Shown here piece by piece: positions 38,118-46,828 of a DNA stretch of 64,000 bases; positions within the stretch are counted from its first letter, which is position 1, and the number at the start of each line of letters is the position of its first letter. The position numbers and the translations under genes are program-made. Source of the DNA: Psychrobacter immobilis (GTDB lineage: Bacteria > Pseudomonadota > Gammaproteobacteria > Pseudomonadales > Moraxellaceae); contig NZ_CAJGZJ010000008.1 in NCBI RefSeq assembly GCF_904846225.1, positions 1 through 64,000 on the forward strand, in the 5' to 3' direction. The notes below the pieces were generated by a model, which ran no database searches, had not been told where the DNA came from, and saw only the letters and a program-made list of their open reading frames with translations.

Positions 38118-38651
38118 TTACTCATTGTTATCGTTAGATCCATCATTTGATTTGTTTTCAAAGCCTGTGCCATCTGCTGGCGCTTCAAACCCACGATCTT
38201 GACCAAAACCACCGCGCTCAAAACCGCGTTCCTGACTTTGACCAAAGCTGCCACGCTCAAAACCGCGTTCCTGACCTTGGCTAAAGCCGCCACGATTAAA
38301 ACCACTACGGTTAGAGGCAAAACCACGTTCTTCAAAACCGCCGCCAGCGTTGGCTGGATTGCTGCCACGCTCAAAACCGCTACCCTGATAACCAGTGGGC
38401 GCTGTGCTTGGCGTTTGGGTAGTCGCTCCTGTTGTCGTACTAGTACGCGGGTTACGTGCTGGGACTACCGTTGAAATGGCATGCTTGTATACCATTTGAC
38501 TGACTGTATTTTTAAGCAATACAACATACTGATCAAACGACTCAATCTGACCTTGCAGTTTGATACCGTTGACCAAAAAAATAGAAACGGGAATACGATC
38601 TTTGCGCAGCGAGTTCAAGAACGGATCTTGTAAAGTTTGTCCTTTTGACAT
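38118..38651 (-). CDS. hfq: RNA chaperone Hfq with long Gly/Arg/Phe-rich repeat tail
   Basis: Sm-like hexameric RNA chaperone for sRNA-mRNA pairing. Residues 1-66 are the conserved core: [40 protein letters not shown], and the Sm2 motif [13 protein letters not shown]. The remaining 110 residues are a low-complexity tail: a Thr/Ala linker, then tandem [17 protein letters not shown] units of 13 residues, ending in an acidic Asn/Asp stretch. E. coli Hfq has only 102 residues; Moraxellaceae Hfq proteins are known for long Gly-rich tails. It lies downstream of miaA as in E. coli. Confidence 0.96.
   Translation of the reverse strand: MSKGQTLQDPFLNSLRKDRIPVSIFLVNGIKLQGQIESFDQYVVLLKNTVSQMVYKHAISTVVPARNPRTSTTTGATTQTPSTAPTGYQGSGFERGSNPANAGGGFEERGFASNRSGFNRGGFSQGQERGFERGSFGQSQERGFERGGFGQDRGFEAPADGTGFENKSNDGSNDNNE
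38205..38295. repeat. 39-bp tandem repeat inside the hfq tail
   Basis: GCTCAAAACCGCGTTCCTGAC occurs at 38216 and 38255 (period 39 bases, 13 codons), with further degenerate units on each side encoding RGFERG and GFGQ. In-frame repeat number changes would alter only the tail length. Confidence 0.8.
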
Positions 38652-39131
38652 GAAATCTCTCCTAAATTCTATATAGTTATATTTTAAGTGCCAATTATTT
38701 TAAGTGTTGCTTTAATTATAATGGCTAAAAGTAGATACAATAATAAGCTTTCTTTTTAAAACGTATCCAAATACATACTTATTGTTCTTAACTGATTATA
38801 CTTTACTGTGAATTCATTATTATTGTAAATCATTAAGTAACCACTTGTTTCAATAGTATTTTTATAAACAAAAGTCAATAGAATGACTAAGAAACAGCAA
38901 TAATAATGAGAGGTATATTATTCTAATAATTACAAATTATAACAGCTATCTACATTATACTTTGAAACTAATTGTCATTGCTTTCTTATATACTTATAAA
39001 GCTTTTCGCTAACTGTATTGTTAATAAATTTAGCTTTTTATGTAACTTGTTTTTAACGTATTCTTAAATATCGAATATTTATGACAATCATTGTCGATTG
39101 CTATGACCAAATATCTAACAAGCCACCGCTT
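38652..39131. other. 480-base AT-rich region between miaA and hfq
   Basis: No gene or clear hairpin. It is unusually long for the miaA-hfq junction and very AT-rich. It probably contains an hfq-specific promoter and leader. Confidence 0.45.
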
Positions 39132-40310
39132 TTATAGTAAATAATTTCTTGCCTGCGCCATCGTATCACATGTTTTTATTTTTATATCATTATTGACAGG
39201 ATACTCGTTATCAATCAATAAACCAGATGTTATTGACGCCTCGCTTGAAGCAGAAGGCAGTTGCACTATTTTTCGCAACCAAGTGTACTGACGCTTTGCT
39301 AATTGCCTTGTCGCATATAATGCCTTATTTCGCATTTGCTGACAAGCAAGTGCCTCGTTTTGGCTATCAGCCATACCTGATTGTACTTGCGGCGAAAGCG
39401 TATCATTTCGTTCTGAATTTTTATGAGCGGTGTCTTCAAGTACTTCAAAAGCATTATAAAATTGTGCTTTATCGAGATGTGGTTTTTCAAATATAGGGCG
39501 TTTGATCTGTACCAAATATTCTAATACTTGCCGATAGCCAACGCAACGCATAGAAGGTAAGTTAGGTGTCAGCGGATAGCGCTCAAGCAAACTGATTACC
39601 TCGGCCACCAAACCTTCAGACCACATGATATCTAAACGCTGCTCTATACGCTCGTGCAGCCATGGACGATCAGGCATGACCGCTAATACATGCCATTGCT
39701 GATTTGGATTGTGGGCTAAAGCTTGTTTGGGTTGACGCTGCCAATCGCTGATTGGAATGTCTGTTTGTAGATAAACTTCAACTGCACGAGTAATGCGCTG
39801 GGTATCAGTGGCATTAAGACGCTGATGACTAATCGAATCCACTTTGCCAAGATAATCATACAATGCCCCAATACCTTCATCTTGTCGCCATTGCTCTACG
39901 CGCGCGCGAACAGTGTCGTCACTATCAGGCACCGGAGACAAGCCATCAAGTAACGCCATGTAATACATCATGGTGCCACCCACAAGCAACGGTATTTTGC
40001 CATTTTTATGGCAGCAATCAATCAGGCGCGCAACATCATTGACGAACTCAGCGACACTATAGCTTTGCATGGGATCAACGATGTCAACTAAATGATGGGG
40101 ATAACGCACAAGCTCAGAAGCCGTCGGCTTAGCCGTGCCGACATTCATATCGCGATATATCAGCGCTGAATCTACTGATATTAGCTCATAACGTCCTGTA
40201 TCGTATAACTCATACGCGAGCGCCGTTTTGCCACTGGCTGTTGGCGCCATCAAGCACACCACACTATTATCCGCCAGATGATCAGTTACGGTATCAGACG
40301 AATTTTTCAT
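39132..40310 (-). CDS. miaA: tRNA dimethylallyltransferase
   Basis: Adds the isopentenyl group to A37 of tRNAs reading UNN codons. The P-loop is APTASGKTAL, followed by the DSALIYRDMNVGTAKP segment, HHLVDIVDP, LLVGGTMMYY and the MRCVGYRQVLEYL motif. The ATG at 40310 has an AGG site and yields about 392 residues. This is longer than the usual 310-320 because of a polar insertion of about 65 residues after YRQVLEYL (FEVLEDTAHKNSERN...) before TRQLAKRQYTWLRK. The insertion looks like a loop in the helical domain. Confidence 0.94.
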   Translation of the reverse strand: MKNSSDTVTDHLADNSVVCLMAPTASGKTALAYELYDTGRYELISVDSALIYRDMNVGTAKPTASELVRYPHHLVDIVDPMQSYSVAEFVNDVARLIDCCHKNGKIPLLVGGTMMYYMALLDGLSPVPDSDDTVRARVEQWRQDEGIGALYDYLGKVDSISHQRLNATDTQRITRAVEVYLQTDIPISDWQRQPKQALAHNPNQQWHVLAVMPDRPWLHERIEQRLDIMWSEGLVAEVISLLERYPLTPNLPSMRCVGYRQVLEYLVQIKRPIFEKPHLDKAQFYNAFEVLEDTAHKNSERNDTLSPQVQSGMADSQNEALACQQMRNKALYATRQLAKRQYTWLRKIVQLPSASSEASITSGLLIDNEYPVNNDIKIKTCDTMAQARNYLL

Positions 40311-40379
40311 GAAATTGCCTTTTATAGTATTTATATGGTGAGTCATTAGAGCCTAGCACATAGACTGGCTTAAGCGCGG

Positions 40380-42164
40380 TTAGTGTGCAGATGAGAGCAT
40401 CAAGGTGACCAGTCGATTGCTGTCTACGACTTTCATGGCATTTTTGATCAGTAATTCCTCGATATTTGCTATAAATGTCGCCGAATCTTGCACTGACATT
40501 TGAGCGATTACGCTGGCAAGTTTCTGATTAATATTACTAGCATTATTAACATTGTTGAGCATTTTATCTTTGTTAATTATCTCGTTGCCAAATGTCTGGT
40601 CGTTAAGTGTATGTGATTCAAATAACAAGCTGACCTTTAACCACCAATCATCTGCACTAACAAGTAAACACTGTCCTTGATGATAAAAAAGTAACCAAGG
40701 CAACGCTTTATCCTCACGATACTGCATAACAGAAGACTCAAATATTGATTCATCTAAGCGAGCAATGATATCTAAACAGTACGGTAAAATTTTTATTGAT
40801 GTCGATACAGGCGCATTATTCAAAGGCCTAATGGTATCTGTTGAAGAAAAACTCAGCGTGTTAATCTCTTGATCTGATTGCCTATCAAAATGGAATTCTG
40901 CTTCATTTTCGAATGACTGCGCAGCTGCTGACAGCTGATAAGATTGTTTAGTTGACTGCACTTGCCTGCTCTGTGTGAAATCATGGGCAGAAGATGTCTG
41001 AGGCAATGTTGTATCGAGGGATTCGCTTATAGAAATAGGACGGTTTGGTATTTTTGTATTTTGCTCGCCAGCAATTTCCGTTGTATTAACCGTTTTTAGC
41101 TTTGCACGAAGCGCATGGCTTAGATGTGCCATGATATTATTTAATGGACTGATTTTAATACGCTGTTTGGACGGGTGTACATTGATATTAAGCCACTGCG
41201 TTGGCAAATCAAAATAGAGTGCATAACCGATGCCCGTAAGCTGCGTACCTTGAGCCAGCTGGCGAAGCTGATTGCTGATTAACGCCTCTTTGACCAGCCG
41301 TCCATTCACATAAATCAGCTTTGGCAATAGCTCTTTTTGATTATGCGTAGGCCATAACCAACCACTAATACCTGCATGACTGTTAGCCTTTTTGTTATCG
41401 CCATATTCGATTGACTGCTGTATTAAGCTAGATAAATTCACCGCTACATCAACTGCATTCTTCGTCAACGAGGTACCAATAGCTTGCTCAAGACGCGATA
41501 AAGGCAGACGGTTGTTATTACTGTTGTCAATGTCACTTGCAAATAATGATAACCGTTTTTTATTGTCGTGAAAAAGCGTCAGCGTAATGTCTGCTCGTGC
41601 TAATGCTACCTCACGAATGATCGTCTCAGCATGGCCAAACTCGGTTGCAATAGATTTTAAATTGCCGCGACGGGCTGGCACGTTAAAGTATAAATCTCTT
41701 ACTGTAATCGTCGTACCACGATTATGCACAACAGGTAGCAGATTCGGTATATCATCCAATACACCAGCAACTTGTAATTGGCGACCGATACCACTGTAGT
41801 CATGGCTACTGGTCAGTGTCAGACGAGAAACAGCAGCCGTAGCTGCCAGTGCTTCACCGCGAAAACCCAACGTCATAATACCGTGCAGATTGGCCACATC
41901 AGCGACTTTACTGGTCGCATGACGGGTAATTGCCATCACCATATCATCAGGGTGGATACCGATACCGTTGTCGATCACTTCAATCATGCCCATACCACCT
42001 TGAGTGATATGCACCTCAATATTAGTCGCACCCGCATCGATAGCATTCTCAAGCAATTCTTTGACCACAGAAGCTGGACGTGTGACAACCTCGCCAGCTG
42101 CTAATTGATTGATCAGCAGCGGCGATAGTTTTTTGATGCGTATATCAGAGTGGTTATTGGACAT
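40380..42164 (-). CDS. mutL: DNA mismatch repair protein MutL
   Basis: GHKL ATPase coordinating mismatch repair. N-terminal motifs are ELLENAIDAGATNIEV, VIDNGIGIHPDDM, TLGFRGEAL and RGTTITVRDLYFNVPARR. The C-terminal dimerisation domain starts near residue 430. The linker (residues 345-430) is Ser/Gln-rich. No DQHA(x)2E(x)4E endonuclease motif is visible, which fits gammaproteobacterial MutL working with MutH. It has 594 residues. It lies between tsaE and miaA as in E. coli. Confidence 0.96.
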   Translation of the reverse strand: MSNNHSDIRIKKLSPLLINQLAAGEVVTRPASVVKELLENAIDAGATNIEVHITQGGMGMIEVIDNGIGIHPDDMVMAITRHATSKVADVANLHGIMTLGFRGEALAATAAVSRLTLTSSHDYSGIGRQLQVAGVLDDIPNLLPVVHNRGTTITVRDLYFNVPARRGNLKSIATEFGHAETIIREVALARADITLTLFHDNKKRLSLFASDIDNSNNNRLPLSRLEQAIGTSLTKNAVDVAVNLSSLIQQSIEYGDNKKANSHAGISGWLWPTHNQKELLPKLIYVNGRLVKEALISNQLRQLAQGTQLTGIGYALYFDLPTQWLNINVHPSKQRIKISPLNNIMAHLSHALRAKLKTVNTTEIAGEQNTKIPNRPISISESLDTTLPQTSSAHDFTQSRQVQSTKQSYQLSAAAQSFENEAEFHFDRQSDQEINTLSFSSTDTIRPLNNAPVSTSIKILPYCLDIIARLDESIFESSVMQYREDKALPWLLFYHQGQCLLVSADDWWLKVSLLFESHTLNDQTFGNEIINKDKMLNNVNNASNINQKLASVIAQMSVQDSATFIANIEELLIKNAMKVVDSNRLVTLMLSSAH

Positions 42165-42214
42165 GGATAAATATCATGAATCTTTAGTGTTGTTTGCAGT
42201 GTGTTTGATAAAAA

Positions 42215-42745
42215 CTAAATGTGAAGTGCAGACAAATCTAACCCTTGCGCTTGTCCTACACTGGATAATTGCAACTCAATTTGACGCGCTGCTTTATCAT
42301 TATTGCCGTTGTCAATTTGAGTCATATCAATAAACAGGGACGGCGGTGGTAAATAGCTGTCAGCACGACTGGCCCATTCGATAATAACCAGCGCATTTGG
42401 CTCATCCAAATACTCATCAAAGCCGATAAAAGACAGTTCTTCTGGATCTTGCAAGCGATACAAATCAGCATGATAGACAGGCTTAGTTGACCCATTTTCT
42501 TGTTGAATACTATAAGGTTCAACCAAGGTATAAGTCGGACTTTTCACTGCGCCTTTGTGACCCAGCGCCTGCAACCAATAGCGAGTCAACGTGGTTTTGC
42601 CAGCACCCAAATCCCCTGATAGCCAGACACTACCAACGATTGGCAAAGCAGCCAATTGCGTGGCTAAAGCTTGCGTATCTGCTTCGGAATGTAGTATCAA
42701 CATTTTCGCGTTTTTATTATCTTTTATACTATTGTCATTAGACAT
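42215..42745 (-). CDS. tsaE: tRNA threonylcarbamoyladenosine biosynthesis ATPase TsaE
   Basis: ATPase of the TsaBDE complex that makes t6A37. The P-loop is SGDLGAGKTTLTR, then KSPTYTLVEPY, and the YHADLYRLQDPEELSFIGFDEYL segment; VIIEWASRAD follows. It has 176 residues, slightly longer than E. coli TsaE at both ends. It lies 5 bases from queD and precedes mutL; amiB, usually in between in E. coli, is absent. Confidence 0.94.
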   Translation of the reverse strand: MSNDNSIKDNKNAKMLILHSEADTQALATQLAALPIVGSVWLSGDLGAGKTTLTRYWLQALGHKGAVKSPTYTLVEPYSIQQENGSTKPVYHADLYRLQDPEELSFIGFDEYLDEPNALVIIEWASRADSYLPPPSLFIDMTQIDNGNNDKAARQIELQLSSVGQAQGLDLSALHI

Positions 42746-42750
42746 CGGGC

Positions 42751-43350
42751 TTAATCTGCCTTTACTTGCATCGTTACCGATGGATTCACGAAATTTTCAC
42801 CGCGAATCAGCTTGGCATACAGCTCCGAATCGTCCCACTCAGCGCGAACTTGCTCGCTGAATTCAAACGCGTCTAAAACAAGTTTACCCATTTGCTCATT
42901 AGCAACATCATCAGCAAAACACTGCGCATAACCCGTTGCCGTTTCATGCGCAATTACTGAGTAAACACTAACGTCTGTCTCACCGTTTTGCATTTGAGTT
43001 TGCTTCAAAATCTCTTGCGCCCAAAAGAATATCACTCGCGAAAACTGCTCTGCTGATGGTGACACTGGCAAACTTATCCAGCGCGCACTGAACTTTTTAC
43101 AAGCGGCAATATATTCAGGATCGTCTTTACTCCAAAAACAAATAGCATGATCAAAACTATCAATAATGTCTTTAATCGAAGACTTTAACAGACCAAAATC
43201 ATAAACCATCTGTCCGTGGTCTAAGCGCTTAGCCTCAAGAATCAATTCGATCTGATAGCTGTGGCCATGGATAGAGTGTTTGCAGCGCTCAGAGCTACAG
43301 TTACGAACGATGTGAGCATTTTCAAATTTAAATAATTTACGGATACGCAT
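42751..43350 (-). CDS. queD: 6-carboxytetrahydropterin synthase (QueD family)
   Basis: Converts dihydroneopterin triphosphate in queuosine biosynthesis. Zinc-binding and catalytic features are FENAHIVRNCSSERCKHSIHG, with the HGHSY motif, and the C-terminal YSVIAHETATGYAQCFADD. It has 199 residues, about 60-70 longer than E. coli QueD, with extra sequence in the middle (HAICFWSKDDPEYIAACKKF). It is upstream of tsaE on the same strand and overlaps nothing. Confidence 0.9.
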   Translation of the reverse strand: MRIRKLFKFENAHIVRNCSSERCKHSIHGHSYQIELILEAKRLDHGQMVYDFGLLKSSIKDIIDSFDHAICFWSKDDPEYIAACKKFSARWISLPVSPSAEQFSRVIFFWAQEILKQTQMQNGETDVSVYSVIAHETATGYAQCFADDVANEQMGKLVLDAFEFSEQVRAEWDDSELYAKLIRGENFVNPSVTMQVKAD

Positions 43351-43978
43351 AATAATTCATCAACCAAAACAGTAAGCATCTTTGTGCTAAATAAGAGTTT
43401 GCCGCGTCTACTCATCGGCTTGTTGATCATTATAGCAAATTGCCGTGTATCCGTAAGTAAGGACTTATGAATACTCATATTTATTGAACGAATCAACTAA
43501 GGCTATTTTCAAAGGCGGTTTTCAGAGACAGTTTCTAGACGCGATGTTGGCTAAAAAACCTAAACGAGATATAGTCAGGTCAATATAAAGAAGAGACAAC
43601 GGGGCTGAGATAAGTTGTTTGTCGCTTCTGTCTGCCCAGGCAAGCAGGCAAGCAGGCAAGCAGGCAAGCAGGCAAGCAGGCAAGAAAAATTTATCCCAGT
43701 CACGCAATATAGTGTTATGTATCCATTTTATTCAGTATCGACTATAGATTAAATATCAATATGAAGATTGTCTATAAAGTAGTAGATAAATAAATTTTAG
43801 CAAAAAAAATTTATCTGCATCGTAGGTAAATTGTGCCAGCGCTATCTATTGTGCGGTCTTAAGCCTATACTCAATTCAATACGCAGTGTCTGCATTAACT
43901 GTATCAATATACCGTCTTTAAGTCATTTCAATCTAACTTAAAAAACGGCAGTATATGTTACCTCAAGAGGAAAAAATA
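43351..43978. other. 628-base gene-free region with 8-bp tandem repeats
   Basis: It contains a 6 x 8-bp tandem array (43637-43684) and AT-rich sequence on each side. It separates the conserved queD block from the accessory genes. A minus-strand frame over the array encodes only Leu/Ala/Cys/Pro repeats and is not credible. Confidence 0.6.
43637..43684. repeat. Six exact copies of an 8-bp tandem repeat
   Basis: The unit CAGGCAAG occurs six times without interruption. Octamer arrays are prone to slipped-strand copy number change. Confidence 0.95.
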
Positions 43979-44101
43979 ATGAGCAAAGGTCAAGATAGTA
44001 AGAAGAACGTTAAGAAGAAACCACTTTTAACCGCAAAAGAGAAAAAAGCTGCCAAACAAGCAAAAAAAGATGACAATGGCAGTATCTTAGGCAAACACTA
44101 A
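43979..44101 (+). CDS. Small lysine-rich protein (40 residues)
   Basis: An ATG preceded by CAAGAGGAAAAAATA opens a 40-residue frame with about 15 Lys (KKNVKKKPLLTAKEKKAAKQ) ending GSILGKH. The strong ribosome site and the biased composition argue that it is real. Similar short basic proteins with a 'PLLT.KEKKAAK' pattern are, as far as I recall, found in related gammaproteobacteria, with no known function. It lies rightward between the tandem repeat and the leftward ynfA. Confidence 0.72.
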   Translation: MSKGQDSKKNVKKKPLLTAKEKKAAKQAKKDDNGSILGKH

Positions 44102-44212
44102 GGTCTGTTGAAGACTCAAAGATTAAGTGCGTTACTATCTTAATTGAATATACGCTAATTGAATCTATGCCAATCGACCTCACGGTTTGATTGGCATTTT
44201 CATATCATATAA

Positions 44213-44545
44213 TCACGTACTACGCGGCGCAAACATAATAATCGCCATTCCGAGTAGTGCCACCGCAGAACCTAACATGTCCCACGTGGTTGGCCGAATA
44301 CCATTTACCGTCCATAGCCAAATAATTGCCATAACGACGTATACCCCACCATAAGCGGCATAGACTCTACCTACAGCCGTTGGATGTAGCGTTAGCAGCC
44401 ATACGAATACTGCCAAACTAATTATACTGGGAATAAGCAGCCAAATTGACTTACCTTCTCGCAGCCATAGATATGGCAAATAACAACCGATAATTTCTGC
44501 TAGTGCAGTAAGGGCAAAAAGCCCAACTGTCTTTAATTCAGTCAA
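44213..44545 (-). CDS. YnfA/UPF0060 family four-helix membrane protein
   Basis: A 110-residue protein with four predicted helices. Family landmarks are the N-terminal [40 protein letters not shown] and the C-terminal [17 protein letters not shown]. Members are SMR-like and were reported to contribute to drug efflux in some enterics. It is 6 bases downstream of the PhzF gene. Confidence 0.93.
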   Translation of the reverse strand: MTELKTVGLFALTALAEIIGCYLPYLWLREGKSIWLLIPSIISLAVFVWLLTLHPTAVGRVYAAYGGVYVVMAIIWLWTVNGIRPTTWDMLGSAVALLGMAIIMFAPRST

Positions 44546-44551
44546 CGCGCA

Positions 44552-45364
44552 TCACTCCTCGATCGTAATAAATCCAGTCAAATATTGCACGGCATTGCCA
44601 GAAATAAGTACTCTATCATCTACAACCGCACAGTCTAGAACTCCGCCTCGACTTGACGCTTGATAAGCAACCAATTCATTTTTAGCTAAACGCTCCGCCC
44701 ATAAAGGCGCAAGACCAGTATGCACCGAACCAGTTACTAGATCTTCCCCGCCACCATTATTTGACCAAAAATAGCGTGATATAAAATCATACTGATGATA
44801 AATATCCGACTCAGCCTGACAAGTCACCACCACATTTAATGGTAACAGCTCTTTTAATTTCTCATTATCACGACTGACATTGAATACATCAGACTCAGAG
44901 TCATAAACGACGAAATAGGCTTTTTCGTTGCGGTAAACTTCAATAGGTACAATAGAGAGACCCGCTAATAAACTGTCCGGAATATCATCAACTTTTTTAG
45001 GCTTTGTGTTTGGAAAATCCATTTGAATTTTGCCAAAGTCAGTTTTTATGACAGTAAAAGTTCCAACAGCTTTGGCCGAAAATTTGATCGATGTTAACGT
45101 AGGATTTTTCTTGAATAAAACAAACGCTGAGGCCAATGTACCATGCCCGCAAAAAGCAACCTCAGTGAAAGGTGTAAACCATCGTATGTGATAAATACCT
45201 TTGTCATCTGAGACGATAAATGCCGTCTCAGATAAATTATTCTCGAAAGCAATTGATTGCATCAAATCGTTAGCCAGCCAATCATCGGTAATGATGACTG
45301 CAGCGGAGTTACCTTTAAACAAAGTATCAGTGAAGGCGTCAACAACGTTTATCTCTAATTGCAT
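44552..45364 (-). CDS. PhzF-family isomerase-like protein
   Basis: PhzF family (diaminopimelate epimerase fold). The N-terminus is the typical INVVDAFTDTLFKGNSAAVI. It is followed by LSETAFIV, the family Glu in TEVAFCGHGTLASA, and the C-terminal GGGEDLVTGSVHTGLAPLWA. About 270 residues from the ATG at 45364. The frame extends to 45427 without a better start. No phenazine genes are present, so the substrate is unknown. It lies 115 bases downstream of komC; whether it shares that transcript is unclear. Confidence 0.92.
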   Translation of the reverse strand: MQLEINVVDAFTDTLFKGNSAAVIITDDWLANDLMQSIAFENNLSETAFIVSDDKGIYHIRWFTPFTEVAFCGHGTLASAFVLFKKNPTLTSIKFSAKAVGTFTVIKTDFGKIQMDFPNTKPKKVDDIPDSLLAGLSIVPIEVYRNEKAYFVVYDSESDVFNVSRDNEKLKELLPLNVVVTCQAESDIYHQYDFISRYFWSNNGGGEDLVTGSVHTGLAPLWAERLAKNELVAYQASSRGGVLDCAVVDDRVLISGNAVQYLTGFITIEE

Positions 45365-45479
45365 GTGATGTTCTCTTTTTAATTGTTCTTTTGTTTCTAT
45401 TGACAGTGCCTTTAAGGTCATTGTCATTTAAAATCAAATAACTTAGCGCTTACTCTCGTTAATGAGCTTTGTCATTTTA

Positions 45480-46274
45480 CTAAATTCGTTGAAACTCACT
45501 GAGAAATTCTTTTAGTGCTTCGCCTGCATTATCTATCTCTGAAGAAATCATACTTATTCCCCACTGTTCAAGTATTTTTTCCTGAATAGGGTTCGGTTTA
45601 GAAGAGAAAATATATGATTTTGGCTGCCCATCTCCCTTTGGATTATCTTTCCATAGTTTAGATAGTTTATAAAATAAAAACCTCAAATTTATATCGTTCA
45701 AACTATACCCTATGAACAAAACCGATTTTCCCAGTATATCCGCTCGTAGTTTTATGTCTAATGGCGACTCGAACTCTAAACGCTCAAAGTAGCTTGTTTC
45801 ACCTAATACTATTGATTCATCATCATCGAAATCACCATGGAATTTAATCACCTGCGTGCTACCATTTCTTATTTTTGTCATATCTGAAACAGAGGATATT
45901 TTGGTGTATGGCATACTATGATGGTCTAAAGCATATTCTATCCATCTATCGTAGTTTGTTGTGTAGATAATAGGAAATTTAGCTTTTGCAATATATTCAT
46001 GGATTTTTGATTTAGATATATCGATATGATCCGCATGCCATTTCCTGTCCATCCAGCTTCTCAACTGACCAATATTACCCTTCTGGAGTATATAATACTC
46101 AGCTAAAGATAGACTTTCTCCAAAGGTCTGATATATCTCAGGATCGTAACCTAAATCTTCCGAAATTTTATCTATCAATGACTTCCATGAAGGTAAGCCA
46201 AGATTCATAGAGACTCCTGCGCCAACAAAAAGTATTACATTTCCTTGTCTAAATGAAGATAAAAGCTGCTCCAT
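45480..46274 (-). CDS. komC: SIR2-domain effector, Kongming KomC-like
   Basis: A 264-residue SIR2-like protein, the predicted NAD+-consuming effector. The NAD-binding loop is [15 protein letters not shown] (residues 16-30). The TTNYD motif lies at 104-108 and the likely catalytic His is H145 in KFHGD, followed by [11 protein letters not shown] Rossmann segment, [15 protein letters not shown], lies in the last third. This is the SIR2_2 type used in anti-phage systems (Thoeris, DSR, AVAST), not a deacetylase: no zinc Cys quartet is present. Its ATG overlaps the komB stop by one base. The Kongming name rests on gene content, as I recall the published system. Confidence 0.9.
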   Translation of the reverse strand: MEQLLSSFRQGNVILFVGAGVSMNLGLPSWKSLIDKISEDLGYDPEIYQTFGESLSLAEYYILQKGNIGQLRSWMDRKWHADHIDISKSKIHEYIAKAKFPIIYTTNYDRWIEYALDHHSMPYTKISSVSDMTKIRNGSTQVIKFHGDFDDDESIVLGETSYFERLEFESPLDIKLRADILGKSVLFIGYSLNDINLRFLFYKLSKLWKDNPKGDGQPKSYIFSSKPNPIQEKILEQWGISMISSEIDNAGEALKEFLSEFQRI

Positions 46275-46828
46275 TACCTCAAATCTCCCTTTAAAAAGTC
46301 CTTAAATTTTTCAAAAGCAATTCTTCTCATTGAAATCTCATTTTTTCTATCACCCATTTCAGCAAATGTTTCTGTCTCGCCATCAGGAATAAAAACACAA
46401 TCCCATTGAAAGTCACGATTGCCTCTTGGTTCGGGCGCTATTTTTCCGCTTACACTTCCTTCGAACATGTATACTTGCATTGAATCACAGTAGCCAATAA
46501 CTGTTTTCGCTGAGAGCTTATTATTGTTATCTGAGCCAAAAAATCTTGTAAATTTGTCTGCTTGTAATTTATCCCAAAATATTTGGGTTAGACCACCTGG
46601 AAACCCGTTCAAGTTTTCAATATACAATCCAGTATGTTCAACAAATACTGGGCGTCCAACGAGCTTAAAAGCTTTCAAGAGTTTGTCTTTAACTAGCATA
46701 TCAACATCTTCGGTTTGAATTTCATTGATAGCATAATTGACCGCTATAACCTCGAAGCCCGTTTCCGAAAGGATTTTATTTATTTCATAAATTTTATGAT
46801 TATTTTTAGTAATAAATCTGATCTTCAT
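46274..46828 (-). CDS. komB: HAM1/RdgB-like nucleotide-binding protein, Kongming KomB-like
   Basis: A 184-residue protein of the ITPase (HAM1) superfamily. The N-terminal [10 protein letters not shown] fits the [ST]xNxxKxxE nucleotide motif, and [13 protein letters not shown] and [11 protein letters not shown] are the later landmarks. The motif that holds the catalytic Asp (human ITPA VEDTC, E. coli DDSGL) reads VEHTGL, so H65 replaces it. The C-terminal Ser-His-Arg motif reads SMRR (residues 166-169). Hydrolysis is therefore probably weak or absent while purine nucleotide binding may remain, as expected for a dITP sensor. ATGA overlap with komA. A normal housekeeping ITPase is much less likely. 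Confidence 0.92.
   Translation of the reverse strand: MKIRFITKNNHKIYEINKILSETGFEVIAVNYAINEIQTEDVDMLVKDKLLKAFKLVGRPVFVEHTGLYIENLNGFPGGLTQIFWDKLQADKFTRFFGSDNNNKLSAKTVIGYCDSMQVYMFEGSVSGKIAPEPRGNRDFQWDCVFIPDGETETFAEMGDRKNEISMRRIAFEKFKDFLKGDLR

Noticed and set aside
42751..43350. QueD-like gene as part of a 7-deazaguanine DNA modification defence system
   Set aside because: No dpd or other queC/queE genes are nearby; it sits beside tsaE as a housekeeping gene.
43522..43707. Minus-strand frame of 61 codons over the 8-bp tandem repeat
   Set aside because: Its sequence is mostly a Cys/Leu/Ala/Pro repeat created by the octamer; no ribosome site or family.
44213..45364. PhzF-like gene and ynfA as further parts of the defence operon
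   Set aside because: They are separated from komC by 115 bases, belong to common metabolic or transport families and are not known Kongming parts; co-transcription remains possible.
45480..46274. Thoeris ThsA or short-pAgo SIR2 assignment
   Set aside because: No TIR (ThsB) or Argonaute gene is adjacent and no SLOG domain is seen; the operon partners are deaminase and HAM1.
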